Source of the DNA: Chelydra serpentina
Taxonomy: Eukaryota > Chordata > Testudines > Chelydridae
Reading direction: 5' to 3'
NCBI GenBank assembly: GCA_037349315.1
Contig: JBAIAC010000068.1
Location: 18,381,001 to 18,445,000, forward strand
DNA: 64,000 nucleotides
Below the pieces are notes generated by a model. The model had not been told where the DNA came from. It did no database searches and was given only the letters and a program-made list of their open reading frames with translations. Of the stretch, positions 62,056 to 64,000 are shown piece by piece; position 1 is the stretch's first letter, and each line of letters starts with the position of its first letter. The position numbers and the translations under genes were made by a program.

Positions 62056-62880
62056 AAATACATAGATTCATAGATTCTAGGGCTGGAAGGGACCTCGAGA
62101 GGTCATCGAGTCCAGCCCCCTGCCCTCATGGCAGGACCAATTACTGTCTAGACCATCCCTGATAGACATTTATCTAACCTACTCTTAAATATCTCCAGAG
62201 ATGGAGATTCCACAACTGCCCTGGGCAGTTTATTCCAGTGTTTAACCACCCTGACAGTTAGGAACTTTTTCCTAATGTCCAACCTAAACCTCCCTTGCTG
62301 CAGTTTAAGCCCATTGCTTCTTGTTCTATCCTCAGATGCTAAGATGAACAAGTTTTCTCCCTCCTCCTTATGACACCCTTTTAGATACCTGAAGACCGCT
62401 ATCATGTCCCCTCTCAGTCTTCTCTTTTCCAAACTAAACAAACCCAATTCCTTCAGCCTTCCTTCATAGGTCATGTTCTCTAGATCCTTAATCATTCTTG
62501 TTGCTCTTCTCTGGACCCTCTCCAATTTCTCCACATCTTTCTTGAAATGCGGTGCCCAGAACTGGACACAATACTCCAGTTGAGGCCTAACCAGCGCAGA
62601 GTAGAGCGGAAGAATGACTTCTCGTGTCTTGCTCACCACACACCTGTTAATGCAGCCCAGAATCATGTTTGCTTTTTTTGCAACAGCATCACACTGTTGA
62701 CTCATATTTAGCTTGTGGTCCACTATAACCCCTAGATCCCTTTCTGCCGTACTCCTTCCTAGACAGTCTCCTCCCATTCTGTATGTGTGAAACGGATTGT
62801 TCCTACCTAAGTGGAGCACTTTGCATTTGTCCTTATTAAACTTCATCCTGTTTACCTCTGACCATTTCTCCATATCTATA
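62056..62880 (-). mobile_element. CR1 retrotransposon, 3' third, ORF still open
   Basis: An open 241-codon minus-strand frame (62873-62148) carries MKFNKDKCKVLHLGRNN, then ERDLGVIVDHKLNMSQQ, then [19 protein letters not shown], then RLKELGLFSLEKRRLRG, then RVVKHWNKLPRAVVESPS. This is the RT thumb and C-terminal part of CR1. The 3' UTR ends at about 62056 in catagattcatagattc. The 5' side is truncated at about 62880. The intact frame suggests a fairly young copy, inserted in the inverted-repeat element just inside its right arm. Confidence 0.93.
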
Positions 62881-62884
62881 TATG

Positions 62885-63069
62885 TATGTCATGTTTGGCA
62901 TCATTGTGTTTGTGGGAGAAAGGGCTTTTGAATGATACCCAACTTGACCCATTTCCAATGACACTTATCAAATTTCACCAACTGGAGGATCAAGGAGCAG
63001 AAGTAAGCCCTCCACCCATTACGCCACAGAGGGTGACACCACCGAAATTATGATTCTGTAGATTTTTAC
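62885..63069 (-). repeat. Right arm of inverted repeat
   Basis: It begins atgtcatgtttggcatc and ends tgattctgtagatttttac, the inverse complement of the left arm with indels. Confidence 0.85.
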
Positions 63070-63177
63070 GAATAAATGACACCTTCCTTACCTTTGTATC
63101 ATTAACTTGCTCCCAGAATGAGATTTGAACACATTATGCTCCCAGACTAAAACTACAAAAGCAGATTGGATTACCCT

Positions 63178-63465
63178 GGGTATGTCTACAGAACAAAAAC
63201 AAACAAACCAACAAACCAAGCTGTGGCAGTGACTCAGAGTGTAGGTCAACTGACTCGGGCTTGGGCTCATGCTACAGGGCTAACAATAGTAGTGTAAATG
63301 TTCCTGTTCAGTCTGGAGCTCAGACTCGGAGACCCTCCTCCCTTGCTGGGCTTCGGAGCCTGTACTCCCTCCCTAGCAGGAATACCTACACTGCTATTTT
63401 TAGTCCCATAGCGAGAGCCCATGAGCCAAAGTCAATTGCCCAAGGCTCTGAGACATATTGCTATG
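63178..63465. mobile_element. MITE with GGGTATGTCTACA left end
   Basis: The left end gggtatgtctaca matches that of 15450. The right end is diverged (ctctgagacatattgc). The internal phrases gactcgggcttgggctc and ttcggagcctgtac resemble the foldback at 5318. Confidence 0.5.
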
Positions 63466-64000
63466 GGGTTTTTTATGCCATGTACATGTACCTTATGACT
63501 TCAGATTGTGAAATACAAAATTGCATTGGTGACACTGAGCTCTAATTCTGTATCACTTTTTGCCTCCTAATCAGCAATCATCATTTGCAATATTAGTATT
63601 TGAGAGATTTCAGAACTGCACAATTCACTCATCAAAAGCTGTGTTATACACAATTCCAAATTAAGTCTGTATTGTCAAGCACTCCATTATGAAAACCAGA
63701 CTCAGATAAAATTTGTGCTATATTAGTGAATATCTGATGCAAGAATACCCATCCAGTACTATCCACGTGTTACAATACTCAAAGCCTCTATTTGTAGCTG
63801 AATAGATAACTTCTTCCTCTCAAAGTAAATCATGGTATAACTTACAGAATGCAAAGGTTTTGGGAAACAGTTAATACCATCTAACAACTAAGATAACTTG
63901 TCCCAGCATTTTAGTTACAGTTGAGGCTTGAAGGAACACTTTCTTATTTTTACTGTGTAAATGTGAATTTAGATTACACTTTTAGCTATTTAGTTATTTC
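63466..64000. other. Intron, nothing recognised
   Basis: AT-rich end of the window. No BAR-domain exon of ASAP1 could be found here. Confidence 0.45.

Larger units (their letters stand above)
58411..63149 (+). mobile_element. Element with long terminal inverted repeats and an unassigned decayed gene
   Basis: 58468-58667 is an inverse complement of 62885-63069, clearly recognisable over about 190 bp and perfect over 32 nt (58613-58644 with 62909-62940). Weaker matching (ggtaagg, agtctggagcat) extends the arms outward to about 58411 and 63149. Between the arms is a decayed plus-strand gene (58812-61960) and a CR1 inserted at about 62056-62880. The arrangement is that of a DNA transposon. I could not define a target duplication, nor assign the gene to a known transposase family. 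Confidence 0.75.

Overview
The window comes from a vertebrate nuclear genome, most likely a turtle. Long introns are packed with CR1 and L2-like non-LTR elements, DIRS-type tyrosine-recombinase retrotransposons, solo LTRs and many hAT-like non-autonomous elements. That mix fits Testudines, and I see no prokaryotic features. The species call is inference from repeat style.

The only host gene I can support is ASAP1 (ArfGAP with SH3, ankyrin repeat and PH domains 1), on the minus strand. Fourteen exons, one of them a 9-nt microexon candidate, run from 57280 down to 2301. They join in one open frame of 1359 nt (453 codons), each with GT/AG borders. In gene order they encode the end of the BAR region, a basic/Ser linker, the PH domain, the ArfGAP zinc finger with its arginine finger, the ankyrin repeats and the acidic segment before the proline-rich tail. 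The N-terminal BAR exons lie past 64000, and the proline-rich and SH3 exons lie before base 1.

Everything else is intronic. By region: 1-2300 holds a non-LTR tail and a DIRS fragment. 2.4-6.7 kb holds a solo LTR, a hAT element with perfect 8-bp target duplications and a foldback element. 7.2-11.2 kb holds hAT-like and Tigger-like elements and a MIR-type SINE. 13.9-14.1 kb is a large imperfect hairpin. 15.4-22.1 kb is a short foldback-family element next to a near full-length DIRS element that itself carries a solo LTR and a CR1 tail. 27.6-32.3 kb is an old CR1/L2-clade element with an esterase-like ORF and an RT, broken up by a DIRS fragment and short repeats. 32.9-35.2 kb is an internally deleted DIRS element with a decayed tyrosine recombinase. 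39.4-47.0 kb holds a DIRS fragment, a hAT element, and a CR1 plus LTR pair whose pieces show that about 5.4 kb has been inverted. 57.4-58.1 kb is LTR-like. 58.4-63.15 kb is a roughly 4.7-kb element with long, imperfect terminal inverted repeats around a decayed gene that I cannot assign to a known transposase, with a CR1 inserted in it.

The strongest second-look items are the 58.4-63.1 kb inverted-repeat element, the 40.56-46.0 kb inversion deduced from a split LTR-in-CR1 insertion, and the ASAP1 microexon.
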